The notes: a model not told the origin generated them from the letters alone. Positions 15,748 through 24,095 are shown, counted from the stretch's first letter. The stretch: DNA of 31,593 bases from an uncultured Prevotella sp. (GCA_937892695.1 CALBJK010000259.1:1-31593); one strand, 5' to 3'. Numbers and translations: made by a program.

Positions 15748-15771
15748 AAATGCCGTTGTGCGACGGCATTT
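15748..15771 (-). terminator. Intrinsic terminator after the hsd remnant
   Basis: AAATGCCGT (15748-15756) and ACGGCATTT (15763-15771) form a 9-bp stem with a 6-nt loop. On the minus strand it is extended by a T-run (TTTTTT in total). It lies just past the broken hsdR-like frame and is probably the original operon terminator. Confidence 0.7.
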
Positions 15772-15838
15772 CGAGTAGGAAGCACGGCTCGTGCGTCCGA
15801 AAACTAAAATCAAAACGAATGAAAAAGGTAATGACCGA

Positions 15839-16157
15839 TTACTGTAATCTGAGTTGGCGTTGTTTAGGTTCTGCAGCCATAGACGAATAATTGTCTGTAC
15901 CAACATTATATAGACGTTGAGCCGATTTATGTTCCTTATGATTCTCCACTTGGTCAAGAACTTGGTTGAAAACATCGTCATTGTATTCTTGTGGTACCCG
16001 TTTTCATCAAGTAAGAACTACAGTTCCTAATTGAGGTCGGCACGGGCATTTTTGTCTGACAGCCAGTCAGCGAAGCACGATTTTGTGTCAATTAACTCTT
16101 TAACCTTTTTGGCTAGTGTCTTGCGATTTGTCGTTGATGGTAAGGCGAACCAACTTT
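15839..16157 (-). pseudogene. Remnant of the C-terminus of a type I restriction subunit (HsdR-like)
   Basis: The minus strand, read across two in-frame stops and at least one frameshift, gives KTLAKKVKELIDTKSCFADW, then LSDKNARADLN, a stop, FLLDENGYHKNT, and in the next frame DVFNQVLDQVENHKEHKSAQ, ending at TAA 15841-15839. The pattern W...R..L.......L...GY......V..QVE matches the C-terminal helical domain of EcoR124-type HsdR proteins (DUF3387-like), from my knowledge of the family. It directly follows an hsdM-like start with nothing between, so most of the operon has been deleted. It cannot encode a working protein. Confidence 0.55.
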
Positions 16158-16183
16158 ACGGTCTGTTCTCAAAATATTGAACA

Positions 16184-16365
16184 TCACGCATGTGCATTGT
16201 CAAACTTTTCGCCGATAAAACGAATGAACACAAGCGTAAGTATCACGCGCGCTTTTCGTTGAGCGATGCTCTGCCATGGAGATAGTCGCGGCAGTTGAAC
16301 AATATGGATTCAAGATTGAGTGGGTAGGCCTCTTTCTTCTTTGTCGTATTCTTTTTCTTTGCCAT
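16184..16365 (-). pseudogene. Remnant of the N-terminus of a type I DNA methyltransferase subunit (HsdM-like)
   Basis: From ATG 16365 the frame reads MAKKKNTTKKKEAYPLNLES, then ILFNCRDYLHGRASLNEKRA, then stops. After a shift it continues VILTLVFIRFIGEKFDNAHA and stops again. This is the HsdM N-terminal helical domain (compare the family pattern LRG..S...KR.LIL.LVFL.FI...F). Only about 60 of roughly 500 residues remain; no methyltransferase motifs (DPPY/NPPF) are present. A complete promoter lies upstream, so the scar may still be transcribed. Confidence 0.7.
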
Positions 16366-16497
16366 AGGCTTAGTGAATCGTAGCATTTTTTATTTATGAC
16401 ACATATAAGGAGAATATTAAAAAAATACTAAGATTCCTAAGAAAAGCACTTATGAATATACGATTTCTAGTAAGAATAATGATTGTCCGCGTTATAA

Positions 16498-16529
16498 CAA
16501 AATTAAGGTTGCTACAGGATGGATAACAA
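16498..16529 (-). promoter_or_regulatory. Promoter of the degraded hsd locus
   Basis: On the minus strand TTG (16529-16527) is followed after 21 nt by TAATTTTG (16505-16498), a good Bacteroidetes promoter. The leader to the hsdM-like ATG is about 128 nt. It may be a leftover, or may drive a non-coding transcript ending at the terminator near 15748. Confidence 0.45.
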
Positions 16530-16549
16530 TAACTTATTTCCTTTGGAAT

Positions 16550-16614
16550 GAATGAAATAAAAGGAAGGGAGTGCCGTAATCTTGAACATTTTGTTCTGAT
16601 ACACTCTCTTCCTT
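16550..16614 (-). terminator. Terminator of the rng unit
   Basis: AAGGAAGGGAGTG (16561-16573) and CACTCTCTTCCTT (16602-16614) form a 13-position stem with one imperfect pair. GAAC/GTTC pair inside (16584-16587/16593-16596). On the minus strand the stem is followed by TTTTATTTC. It is about 80 nt past the RNase G stop. Confidence 0.65.
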
Positions 16615-16691
16615 ATGTCTTGTGATGGATGGTGGTCGTTAATCACGGTGGTAAAGAACAGACAGGCTCTTTACGAGACTGGCCATTACTC

Positions 16692-18266
16692 TCATTTTGT
16701 TTCTATTTCTTCCTTCATATCTATGAATTGTTTCTTGCTGTCATAAAACTCGTACTGCAAGAAAGCCAATTTCTGTGACGGAACAATGTGTACGCCGAAT
16801 CCGTACTTCATCTGCCATTTGCGTTTGAGCGAAATCAATCCTTGATTGATGTAGGCGGCTACGTACGGATGCACGTGCAGGTAGAATGTCTTTACTCCTA
16901 TGCTGTTGACCAAATGGTCGATTTTTCTCTCAAGCTGGTCGGTGAAGAGGAAGCTTGACTTTATCTTTCCCTTTCCGAAACATGTCGGGCATGTCTCGTC
17001 TACGTTTACGTCCATAGCCGGGCGTACGCGCTGACGCGTTATCTGCATCAGTCCGAACTTGCTGAGGGGAAGTATGTTGTGTCGTGCCCTATCTTTCTGC
17101 ATGTTCTTGCACATGCGTTCGTAGAGCATCTGACGGTCTTCGGCGAGATTCATGTCGATAAAGTCGACTACGATGATACCGCCCATGTCGCGCAACCGTA
17201 GCTGTCTGGCCAGTTCGTCGGCTGCTCCGAGGTTTACGTCGAGGGCGTTGCCTTCCTGTCCGTTTTCGGCTCTGAGACGGTTGCCGCTGTTCACGTCGAC
17301 TACGTGGAGGGCTTCGGTATGCTCTATGATAAGGTAGGCTCCGTGTTTATAGTTGACGGTCTTGCCGAAGCTCGACTTTATCTGTTTGGTGATATTGAAA
17401 TTGTCGAAAATAGGTACCGTCCCGGTGTACAATTTCACGATATGTACTTTGTCTGGAGCGATGAGCGACACGTAGTGTTTCACTTCTTTGAAAACGTTCT
17501 CGTCGTTGACGTAGATGTTTTCGTAAGTGGGGTTGAACAAGTCTCTAAGCATGGCAACGGCTCTTCCTGTTTCTTCGAAAATGAGCTGGGGACGTTTTTG
17601 TGTCTTCTGCACCTTTATGAGTGCGTCTTCCCATCGTTTGGTAAGAATTTTGAGTTCGTTGTCGAGTTCGGCTACCCGTTTGCCTTCAGCTACGGTTCTG
17701 ACAATTACGCCGCAGTTTTTCGGTTTAATGCTGTTGATGAGCTGTTTGAGACGTGCCCGTTCTTCACCGCTTTTTATCTTGGAAGAAACCGACACTTTGT
17801 CGCCGAAAGGTATGAGCACGAGGTATCGCCCTGCAAAGCTCAGCTCGCCTGTTAGTCGTGGCCCTTTTGTGGAAATCGGTTCTTTTACGATTTGCACCAG
17901 TACTTCCTGTCCTGCGGTGAGTGTGTTCTGTATGCTTCCGTCCTTTTTCAGGTCGGGCAGACGTGTCGCCTTTGAAAAGGGAAATAGTTTCTTGCGGTCG
18001 CTTTGTACCTGTTTCAGGTATTTTTCATAAGAGTTGAATTGGCTGCCTAAGTCAAGATAATGGAGAAAGGCGTCACGTTCGTAACCGACATCCACGAAAC
18101 TCGCGTTGAGTCCGGGCATCAGTTTCTTTACTTTTGCAATGTAAATGTTTCCGACAGAAAAAGAAGCCGAACGCGGTTCGTTCTGGTATTCAACGAGCCT
18201 CTTGTCCTCTAACAAAGCAATCGAAATCTCTTTCTGCTGGACGTCTATTACTACTTCGCTGGTCAT
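16692..18266 (-). CDS. rng: Ribonuclease G (Rne/Rng family)
   Basis: This endoribonuclease works in rRNA maturation and mRNA turnover. At 524 residues it is RNase G-sized, without the long scaffold tail of RNase E. The N-terminal S1 RNA-binding domain (about 38-130) contains a charged insertion (about 72-108). Catalytic metal ligands are Asp324 in VDVNSGN and Asp368 in VVDFID, and the zinc-link CPTC (Cys426, Cys429) joins subunits. It is the last gene of a minus-strand group after the HU-family gene and a 29-residue AURKAIP1/COX24-domain gene, but a GC-rich hairpin separates them, so it may be expressed separately. Confidence 0.94.
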   Translation of the reverse strand: MTSEVVIDVQQKEISIALLEDKRLVEYQNEPRSASFSVGNIYIAKVKKLMPGLNASFVDVGYERDAFLHYLDLGSQFNSYEKYLKQVQSDRKKLFPFSKATRLPDLKKDGSIQNTLTAGQEVLVQIVKEPISTKGPRLTGELSFAGRYLVLIPFGDKVSVSSKIKSGEERARLKQLINSIKPKNCGVIVRTVAEGKRVAELDNELKILTKRWEDALIKVQKTQKRPQLIFEETGRAVAMLRDLFNPTYENIYVNDENVFKEVKHYVSLIAPDKVHIVKLYTGTVPIFDNFNITKQIKSSFGKTVNYKHGAYLIIEHTEALHVVDVNSGNRLRAENGQEGNALDVNLGAADELARQLRLRDMGGIIVVDFIDMNLAEDRQMLYERMCKNMQKDRARHNILPLSKFGLMQITRQRVRPAMDVNVDETCPTCFGKGKIKSSFLFTDQLERKIDHLVNSIGVKTFYLHVHPYVAAYINQGLISLKRKWQMKYGFGVHIVPSQKLAFLQYEFYDSKKQFIDMKEEIETK

Positions 18267-18329
18267 TTCTTTTCTTATTTAGCTTGAATTAGTTCTGGCA
18301 CATTATCGCAAGTGCCTTTCTTATACAAT

Positions 18330-18376
18330 ATGAGGGCGCGCCATTATCCTCGGCGGATGCACTGACGCGCCCTCAT
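18330..18376 (-). terminator. GC-rich hairpin between the small gene and rng
   Basis: ATGAGGGCGCG (18330-18340) and CGCGCCCTCAT (18366-18376) are perfect 11-bp arms with a 25-nt loop. It lacks a T-run on either strand. It lies about 50 nt past the small AURKAIP1-type gene and about 65 nt before rng, so it may attenuate read-through or stabilise the upstream message. Confidence 0.5.
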
Positions 18377-18405
18377 CCAGAACTGACCCTTAAGCAAGGT
18401 ATGTG

Positions 18406-18419
18406 CTGCCTTTCGGCAG
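18406..18419 (-). other. Tetraloop hairpin just past the small gene's stop
   Basis: On the minus strand CTGCC-GAAA-GGCAG forms a 5-bp stem capped by a GNRA tetraloop. It begins 6 nt after the stop codon at 18425. GNRA-capped stems are stable and may protect or dock the 3' end. Confidence 0.5.
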
Positions 18420-18424
18420 TATGC

Positions 18425-18514
18425 TTACTTGCTCTTGTGTCTGTTCTTCCTTAATCTTTTCTTACGCTTGTGCGTCGCCATCTTGTGTCCTTTTTTCTTC
18501 TTTCCGTTTGGCAT
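18425..18514 (-). CDS. Tiny AURKAIP1/COX24-domain protein (mS38-like), probably ribosomal
   Basis: A 29-residue protein starts MPNGKKKKGHKMATHKRKKR and ends LRKNRHKSK; 17 of 29 residues are Lys or Arg. This is the short C-terminal signature of the AURKAIP1/COX24 family (mitochondrial small-subunit protein mS38), annotated across Bacteroidetes as a stand-alone micro-protein. The family link suggests it binds rRNA in the small subunit; that is inference here. It lies 54 nt after the HU-family gene on the same strand and is probably co-transcribed with it. At 90 nt it is easily missed by gene callers. Confidence 0.8.
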   Translation of the reverse strand: MPNGKKKKGHKMATHKRKKRLRKNRHKSK

Positions 18515-18568
18515 AGTTTTTTAATTTTATTTGTTGTTACTGTTATTGGTATTCTTTATGAAGGATAG

Positions 18569-18847
18569 TTATCCTTTCATCTTTTCTACGAAGCATTTTG
18601 CTGGCTTAAAGCTGGGAAGGTCGTGAGCCTCAATTCTTATTGTGGTTTTCTTGAGGATGTTCCTTGCAGTCTTGGCGGCTCTGTGTTTTATGATGAAACT
18701 GCCGAAACCGCGTAGATATACATTTTCCTTATTCTCTAACAAACTGTCCTTTATCGTTTCCATGAAACTTTCGACGACCACGGCCACATCTTTTTTCTGA
18801 ATGCCAGTGTCGACGGAAATCTTGTTAATGATATCTGCTTTAGTCAT
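18569..18847 (-). CDS. HU/IHF-family DNA-binding protein
   Basis: This 92-residue histone-like protein bends DNA and compacts the nucleoid. The N-terminal helices (MTKADIINKISVDTG) form the dimer body, and the signature YLRGFGSFIIKHRAAKTARN leads into the beta-arm. The arm is less typical than in E. coli HU: TGRNP is replaced by TARNI and the tip proline is absent, so bending strength may differ. It is first in a unit with the tiny AURKAIP1/COX24-domain gene and has a clear promoter about 50 nt upstream. I cannot say from sequence whether it is the main HU of the cell. Confidence 0.92.
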   Translation of the reverse strand: MTKADIINKISVDTGIQKKDVAVVVESFMETIKDSLLENKENVYLRGFGSFIIKHRAAKTARNILKKTTIRIEAHDLPSFKPAKCFVEKMKG

Positions 18848-18896
18848 TCGTACTGTTTTTATCGTTAATTATTATTCCCGTTCTTTTATCAGTTTG

Positions 18897-18926
18897 CAAA
18901 GGTACGAGTTTTTCGTGGCTCGCAAA
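18897..18926 (-). promoter_or_regulatory. Promoter of the HU/AURKAIP1 unit
   Basis: On the minus strand TTTG (18926-18923) is followed after 18 nt by TACCTTTG (18904-18897). The leader to the ATG at 18847 is about 45 nt. The spacing is one base short of the usual 19-21. Confidence 0.55.
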
Positions 18927-19148
18927 AATTTATCGTGACTTTTTTAGTTAAAAGTGGACAGAAGTGCCTATTTTTCATTGTGTTAGCTTCTCGTTAACGA
19001 CAAATTGTATTTGTTTGTTGTTATGGTTATATGCAATGTAAATATTGATGTCAGAGGTGTATGTTCTTTTATTTTAATAAGGTGTGTGAGGGATTGAGAA
19101 TGGCTGTAAAAACAAACGTTATTTGTTTTTTATTCCATCCTTTTCCAT

Positions 19149-19156
19149 TACCTTTG
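19149..19156 (+). promoter_or_regulatory. -7 box of pyk
   Basis: TACCTTTG matches TAnnTTTG and lies 27 nt upstream of the pyk ATG. A TTTG at 19122-19125 is 23 nt upstream, slightly long for a -33 element, and lies within a 9-bp inverted repeat. Confidence 0.5.
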
Positions 19157-19183
19157 CACTAGGATAATAAAAGACAGCTATTT

Positions 19184-20638
19184 ATGAAACAGACAAAGAT
19201 AGTCGCTTCAATCAGCGACCGCCGTTGTTCAGCGGATTTCATCCGGAAATTGTTTTTTGCCGGAATGAATGTAGTAAGAATGAATACAGCTCATGCCACA
19301 CCGGATGGCATAAGGGAGATAATCAGGAATGTGCGTTCGGTTTCGCCACATATAGCATTGATGATTGACACCAAGGGACCAGAAATACGTACCACTGACG
19401 TCGAAGACCCCATAGTCTACAAGACGGGCGATATGGTGAAGATTTTCGGAAGGCCGGAGATGGATACCTCGCACGATATTATCAATGTATCATATCCGGA
19501 CATTACCAAAGACGTGAAAGTGGGTGACGACATGCTTTTCGACGATGGCGAACTCGACATGAAAGTCATTGAAAACGTTGGACCGATGCTTGTTGCGCAG
19601 GTACAGAACGACGGTGTTCTCGGAGCGCATAAAAGCGTGAATGTACCGGGAGAGCATATTGACTTGCCTGCAATTACGGAGAAGGACTATAAAAACATTC
19701 TGCTTGCCATAGACGAAGACATCGACTTTATTGCCCATTCTTTTGTAAGGTCGGCTGACGACGTTAAGGCAATACAGAAAATTCTTGACGAACACAACAG
19801 CGATATCAAGATAATTTCAAAGATTGAAAATCAGGAAGGTGTAGATAACATCGACGAAATAATCGACGCTTCATACGGTGTGATGATTGCACGTGGCGAT
19901 CTCGGCATAGAAGTGCCTATTGAAGAAATTCCAGGCATTCAGCGTCAGATCATACGCAAGTGTGTGATGAAGAAGAAGCCTGTAATTGTTGCCACGCAAA
20001 TGCTGCACACAATGATAAACAACCCACGTCCTACCCGCGCCGAGGTGACGGACATTGCCAATGCCATATATTCGAACACAGATGCTCTTATGCTGAGTGG
20101 AGAGACGGCAAGCGGAAAGTATCCGTTGGAAGCTGTAAAGACAATGGCTGCTGTTGCAGAACAGGCCGAGAAAGACCGTTGCAATCTTGAGAATGTAGAG
20201 ATTCCGATGAATGAAAACTGCACGCAACGCGAGTTTCTCGCTCATGCAGCCATCGATGCCACGCGCCGTCTTGGCGTTGCCGGCATCATCACCGACAGCG
20301 AGTCTGGAGAAACAGCACGCAATCTGTCGGCATTCCGTGGCCCGACACCTATTCTTGCCATCTGCTATAAGGAAAAGACACAGCGTTGGCTGAATCTGAG
20401 TTTCGGAGTCACTCCAATTTATCAGAAAGACCGTATTGCCCCGGAATACATGTTTATTGCCGCTCTGCGTATGTTGCGCCAGAAAGGTTATATTACGCCA
20501 GATGACAACATCGCTTACCTAAGCGGAAGCATAGGAGACAACGGAGGAACGACTTTCCTTGAGATTAATAAGGTGGGACAGGTATTCGACAAATCGTATG
20601 AATTCCATCTTCCTCAGCATGTCGGGCTAGGCGAATAA
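19184..20638 (+). CDS. pyk: Pyruvate kinase
   Basis: This is the last glycolytic step: phosphoenolpyruvate and ADP to pyruvate and ATP. It has 484 residues. Catalytic Lys213 and metal ligand Glu215 lie in ISKIENQEG, Asp239 lies in IARGDLGIEVP, and Thr271 lies in ATQMLHTM. The ADP and substrate region MIDTKGPEIRTT is intact. The usual RxNFSHG segment reads RMNTAHA (32-38) and the N-terminus reads TKIVASISDRRC rather than TKIVATIGPAS; this looks like a lineage variant rather than damage, because all catalytic residues are present. Secreted TPR and cupin genes follow at 13 and 12 nt, so the three probably share a transcript ending at 21734. Confidence 0.96.
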   Translation: MKQTKIVASISDRRCSADFIRKLFFAGMNVVRMNTAHATPDGIREIIRNVRSVSPHIALMIDTKGPEIRTTDVEDPIVYKTGDMVKIFGRPEMDTSHDIINVSYPDITKDVKVGDDMLFDDGELDMKVIENVGPMLVAQVQNDGVLGAHKSVNVPGEHIDLPAITEKDYKNILLAIDEDIDFIAHSFVRSADDVKAIQKILDEHNSDIKIISKIENQEGVDNIDEIIDASYGVMIARGDLGIEVPIEEIPGIQRQIIRKCVMKKKPVIVATQMLHTMINNPRPTRAEVTDIANAIYSNTDALMLSGETASGKYPLEAVKTMAAVAEQAEKDRCNLENVEIPMNENCTQREFLAHAAIDATRRLGVAGIITDSESGETARNLSAFRGPTPILAICYKEKTQRWLNLSFGVTPIYQKDRIAPEYMFIAALRMLRQKGYITPDDNIAYLSGSIGDNGGTTFLEINKVGQVFDKSYEFHLPQHVGLGE

Positions 20639-20651
20639 GATTGTGGATTGT

Positions 20652-21323
20652 ATGAGAAAGGTTTTTCTCGCGATTGCTTTTTGCGCTGTTGCCCTTTCAG
20701 CTTCGGCGCAATCGGGCAAGGTTCTTCGAGACAGTCTTGCAAAGGCTGTTGAGACATTGTCATTCTATCCCGACTCTACGGACCTGAGGCTGAAGAAAGC
20801 GGGGTGGAACATCATGCTCGAACAGTGGCAGTATGCCCGAGATGAGTATGATTACATACTGCGTAGAAATCCCAAGAATGTGGCTGCACTGTTCTATCGG
20901 GCGTATGTGAATGAACGGCAAGGCCGTTATAATTTCGCACGGCTCGATTACGAGAATCTTCTTTCGATAGTGCCCGGCCATTTTGAGGCTCAGCTCGGTC
21001 TTGCACTCCTCAACCAAAAAGACAGCCACTACACCGAGGCTATGGATCAAATCAACAGTCTTGTCAGCCAATATCCTGACAGCGCGACGGCATACGCTGC
21101 GCGTGGTGGTATAGAAAAAGAACGTGGAATGTTAGAACTTGCCCAATATGACTATTCGAAAGCTATTGCCCTTGCTCCTGACAATACAGACTATCTGCTT
21201 AACCGTGCAGATATTAATATCCTTCTCAAACGCAAAGAGGAGGCCAGACGCGACTTGGAAGTATTGGTTCGCAAGGGTGTGCCACGCTTGTCACTTGCCG
21301 ATCTTTATAGAAAACTAAAATAA
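20652..21323 (+). CDS. Secreted tetratricopeptide-repeat protein
   Basis: This 223-residue protein begins with a Sec signal peptide (MRKVFLAIAFCAVALSASAQ), so it is periplasmic or exported. The ATG at 20652 is preferred because it leaves a clean signal peptide; a GTG at 20643 adds only three residues. The mature part is a series of TPR-like helices (WQYARDEYDYILRRNPKN, GRYNFARLDYENLLSIVPGH, SHYTEAMDQINSLVSQYPDS, GMLELAQYDYSKAIALAPDN, then a C-terminal capping repeat), suggesting a protein-interaction scaffold. The partner is unknown. It starts 13 nt after pyk and ends 12 nt before the cupin gene. Confidence 0.85.
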   Translation: MRKVFLAIAFCAVALSASAQSGKVLRDSLAKAVETLSFYPDSTDLRLKKAGWNIMLEQWQYARDEYDYILRRNPKNVAALFYRAYVNERQGRYNFARLDYENLLSIVPGHFEAQLGLALLNQKDSHYTEAMDQINSLVSQYPDSATAYAARGGIEKERGMLELAQYDYSKAIALAPDNTDYLLNRADINILLKRKEEARRDLEVLVRKGVPRLSLADLYRKLK

Positions 21324-21335
21324 AACAAAGGCATT

Positions 21336-21674
21336 ATGATTATAAATTTTGACAAAATAGAAGAGACCCCTATTGAAGGTTTCAAGGGAGGCAAAGGATT
21401 GCTTCTCGCACACAACTATTTTGATGACGACTGTAAAATCATGCGTCATGTCCTCACTCCTGGTGCCTCGACGGGGCTTCATGTGCATGAACAGAATTGT
21501 GAGATAATTTTTGTATTGAAAGGTCATCCCACATTCCATTATGACGACAAGGTTGAAACGGCTGTTCCCGGTGAGGTTCATTATTGTCCACGCGGACATT
21601 CTCATTATATGGAGAATTTAACAGACGAGCCTGTCGAATACTTTGCTGTTGTGCCAGAACTCAGACGGAAATAG
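21336..21674 (+). CDS. Small single-domain cupin
   Basis: The product is a 112-residue beta-barrel cupin. The first cupin motif is TGLHVHEQNCEIIFVLKG, providing the usual two His and Glu metal ligands; the second is PGEVHYCPRGHSHYMENL, with the final His. No catalytic fusion domain is attached, so it may bind a sugar, an organic acid or a metal, or act as an isomerase or dioxygenase. The function is not assigned. It is the last gene of the pyk unit, 29 nt before a symmetric terminator shared with the convergent Nfn gene. Confidence 0.85.
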   Translation: MIINFDKIEETPIEGFKGGKGLLLAHNYFDDDCKIMRHVLTPGASTGLHVHEQNCEIIFVLKGHPTFHYDDKVETAVPGEVHYCPRGHSHYMENLTDEPVEYFAVVPELRRK

Positions 21675-21702
21675 GTATTCGCGATATCTGTAAAAGGTAA
21701 AA

Positions 21703-21740
21703 CCCCTAATCGGTCACTGTAGACTGATTAGGGGCTTTAT
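21703..21740. terminator. Bidirectional terminator between the cupin and Nfn genes
   Basis: CCCCTAATC (21703-21711) and GATTAGGGG (21726-21734) are perfect arms, with GTC/GAC pairing inside. On the plus strand CTTTATTTATT follows; on the minus strand TTTTACC follows. It serves both convergent units. Confidence 0.85.
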
Positions 21741-21743
21741 TTA

Positions 21744-24095
21744 TTATTGCTGAAGATATCTCGCCATACTATGGGCGGCGCGTCGTCCGTCACCCATAGC
21801 GAGTATGACGGTAGCTCCTCCTCGCACAATATCGCCTCCGGCATAAATTGACGGCTCGGAGCTGCGCATGTCTTCGTCTACCTCAATGGTGTTTTTACGT
21901 CCGAGACGCAGACCTCTTACCGATTTAGGTACGAGAGGATTGGGTGATACTCCTACTGCGACAATCACTTGGTCGGCATCGATTTTTTTTAAGGCTCCGG
22001 GTATTGGTTCGGGGCGACATCGTCCGCTTGAGTCGGGTTCTCCTAAAGTCATTTGCTGTAATACAACTTGACAAACGGCTCCTTTTTCGTCGGCAATATA
22101 TTCAATCGGATTATAGAGTGTGAGGAATTTTATACCTTCTTCCTTTGCGTGTTTCACTTCTTCGAGCCGGGCTGGCATTTCCGCTTCCGACCTACGGTAA
22201 ACTATCGTGACGTTTCCTCCCAGACGTCTTGCTGTTCGGCAAGAGTCCATGGCCGTATTGCCTCCTCCTACGACAACGACATTGTGACCTTTATTTATCG
22301 GCGTGTCTGAAGTGGGCGAGGCCGCATCCATTAGATTGACACGAGTGAGGTATTCGTTGGACGACATTATGTTTATGGCATTTTCGCCCGGAATACCCAT
22401 AAAGTTTGGCAGTCCGGCTCCAGAACCTATAAAGATACCTTTGTAGCCTTCATGTTTCAGATCGTCTGTCGATATGGTTTTGCCGACAATGCAGTCGGTT
22501 ATGAAACTGACACCCATGCGCTTGAGATTTTCTATCTCGACATCGACAATCTTGTTGGGAAGACGGAATTCGGGTATACCGTATTTGAGAACTCCGCCAA
22601 GTTCGTGAAGTGCTTCGAACACATGTACCTCGTAACCGTCTTTCGCCATTTCTCCGGCGAAACTGAGTCCGGATGGGCCGGATCCTACGACAGCTATTTT
22701 GATATTGTTTTTAGGTTTCATTTCAGGTTCAGAAATGTTGCCGCTCTCACGTTCGTAGTCGGCTGCGAAACGTTCCAGATAGCCTATTGCGACAGCCTTG
22801 CCGCCGGTCTTTAGATGTATGCAGCGGCTTTCACATTGCTTTTCTTGTGGGCATACACGTCCGCAAACAGCCGGAAGGGCAGATGTCTGTTTCAGTACTC
22901 TGGCTGCATCAATGAAGTGGTTGCGTTCGATGTTCTTTATGAATGATGGAATGTCTATGCCTACAGGACAACCTTCTACACATGCAGGTTTGGGGCAGTC
23001 AAGGCAGCGTTTGGCTTCTTCCACGGCCATGTCCACGGTCAGTCCCTTGTTCACTTCCTCGTTGCATACATGTGAGCGGTAGTCGGGGGCGAGTTCTGGC
23101 ATGACGACTCGCGGTATGGCCATCCGCTCCTTGGGTTTCAATGTCTTGCGCAGTTCTGTGCGCCATAGGCTTTTCTTGTCGGTCAGCGAGGATATGCTTT
23201 CGAACGGGTTATCTGTTTTTATATCTTTCTTTTCGTAATTTATGGTTTCTGCATCAGACTTTGACGAATGGGTAAAGTGCTTTTCATAATTAACCATGTC
23301 CTCGGTCTCTTCTGGCTTGAATGTGCGCATACGTTTCAACATCTCGTCCCAGTCTACGGCCGCACCGTCAAACTCAGGACCGTCGATGCACACAAATCTG
23401 GTCTTTCCTCCTATAGTCAACCGGCAGGCACCACACATTCCAGTACCGTCTACCATGATGGTATTTAGAGAAACGACAGATGGTACGTTGTATTGGGCAG
23501 CTAGCTTGCAGCAGAATTTCATCATTATGGCCGGTCCGATGGCAAACATTTTGTTGACATGTTCGGCATTGAAATATTTCTCTATGCCTATGGTGACAAC
23601 TCCTTTCTCGCCGTATGAACCGTCGTCGGTCATCACGATAAGTTCGTCCGAACTGCGTCTGACTTCATCTTCGAGAATAATCAGGTCTTTGCTGCGTCCG
23701 GCTATGACGGCGAGTACGCGGTTGCCTGCAGCTTTTAGGGCTTTCATTATAGGCAACATCGGTGCCACACCGACACCTCCACCGGCGCACACTACTGTGC
23801 CGTAGTTTTCGATGTGGGTAGGATTGCCTAGCGGACCTACTACATCTGCCAGCGTTTCGCCTGCATTGAGCGAACACAGCTTGCGCGACGACAGTCCAAC
23901 GTTCTGTACAACAATGGTTATTGTTCCGCGAGTGGTGTCGGCATCTGCGATAGTCAGCGGTATGCGTTCGCCATTGCTGTCAACTCTGACAATAATAAAG
24001 TTTCCTGCTTTTCGGCTTTTGGCTATTAGCGGTGCTTTAATCTCGAAAAGGAAAACCTTTTCGGAAAATTGTTCTTTTCTTAATATTTTGTTCAT
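21744..24095 (-). CDS. Fused NfnA-NfnB: electron-bifurcating NADH-dependent ferredoxin:NADP+ oxidoreductase type
   Basis: This 783-residue protein joins two flavoprotein subunits. Residues 1-255 form an FNR-like FAD/NAD module (PLTIADAD; GGGVGVAPM at 105-113) with a [2Fe-2S] site, VDGTGMCGACR plus Cys236. Residues 310-783 are GltD-like: [4Fe-4S] cysteines 364, 367, 372 and 376, a second set at 411, 415, 421 and 425, then two Rossmann folds, GSGPSG (471-476) and GGGNTA (610-615). In separate-subunit relatives, Nfn couples NADH and reduced ferredoxin to NADP+ reduction. It is often annotated as DHOD B-like subunit/glutamate synthase fusion; no glutamate synthase large subunit is adjacent, so a glutamate role is unlikely. 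The linker at 275-305 is polar and of low conservation. Confidence 0.88.
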   Translation of the reverse strand: MNKILRKEQFSEKVFLFEIKAPLIAKSRKAGNFIIVRVDSNGERIPLTIADADTTRGTITIVVQNVGLSSRKLCSLNAGETLADVVGPLGNPTHIENYGTVVCAGGGVGVAPMLPIMKALKAAGNRVLAVIAGRSKDLIILEDEVRRSSDELIVMTDDGSYGEKGVVTIGIEKYFNAEHVNKMFAIGPAIMMKFCCKLAAQYNVPSVVSLNTIMVDGTGMCGACRLTIGGKTRFVCIDGPEFDGAAVDWDEMLKRMRTFKPEETEDMVNYEKHFTHSSKSDAETINYEKKDIKTDNPFESISSLTDKKSLWRTELRKTLKPKERMAIPRVVMPELAPDYRSHVCNEEVNKGLTVDMAVEEAKRCLDCPKPACVEGCPVGIDIPSFIKNIERNHFIDAARVLKQTSALPAVCGRVCPQEKQCESRCIHLKTGGKAVAIGYLERFAADYERESGNISEPEMKPKNNIKIAVVGSGPSGLSFAGEMAKDGYEVHVFEALHELGGVLKYGIPEFRLPNKIVDVEIENLKRMGVSFITDCIVGKTISTDDLKHEGYKGIFIGSGAGLPNFMGIPGENAINIMSSNEYLTRVNLMDAASPTSDTPINKGHNVVVVGGGNTAMDSCRTARRLGGNVTIVYRRSEAEMPARLEEVKHAKEEGIKFLTLYNPIEYIADEKGAVCQVVLQQMTLGEPDSSGRCRPEPIPGALKKIDADQVIVAVGVSPNPLVPKSVRGLRLGRKNTIEVDEDMRSSEPSIYAGGDIVRGGATVILAMGDGRRAAHSMARYLQQ

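Larger units (their letters stand above)
18848..19183. other. Divergent promoter region between the HU gene and pyruvate kinase
   Basis: This AT-rich non-coding stretch of 336 bp holds the HU promoter (18897-18926, minus) and the pyk promoter region (19122-19156, plus). AAAAACAAA (19108-19116) and TTTGTTTTT (19122-19130) form a 9-bp inverted repeat over the possible pyk -33 element. Nothing else is evident. Confidence 0.6.

Noticed and set aside
15649..15981. A 110-codon minus-strand frame in the maf-rng gap
   Set aside because: It crosses a shift in the hsdR-like reading and runs through an intrinsic terminator (15748-15771). Its early part is an out-of-frame reading of the R-M remnant, so it is not a gene. 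The last 30 codons (MSMSNNQFGPKMLETVSRFQ onward) match nothing I recognise.
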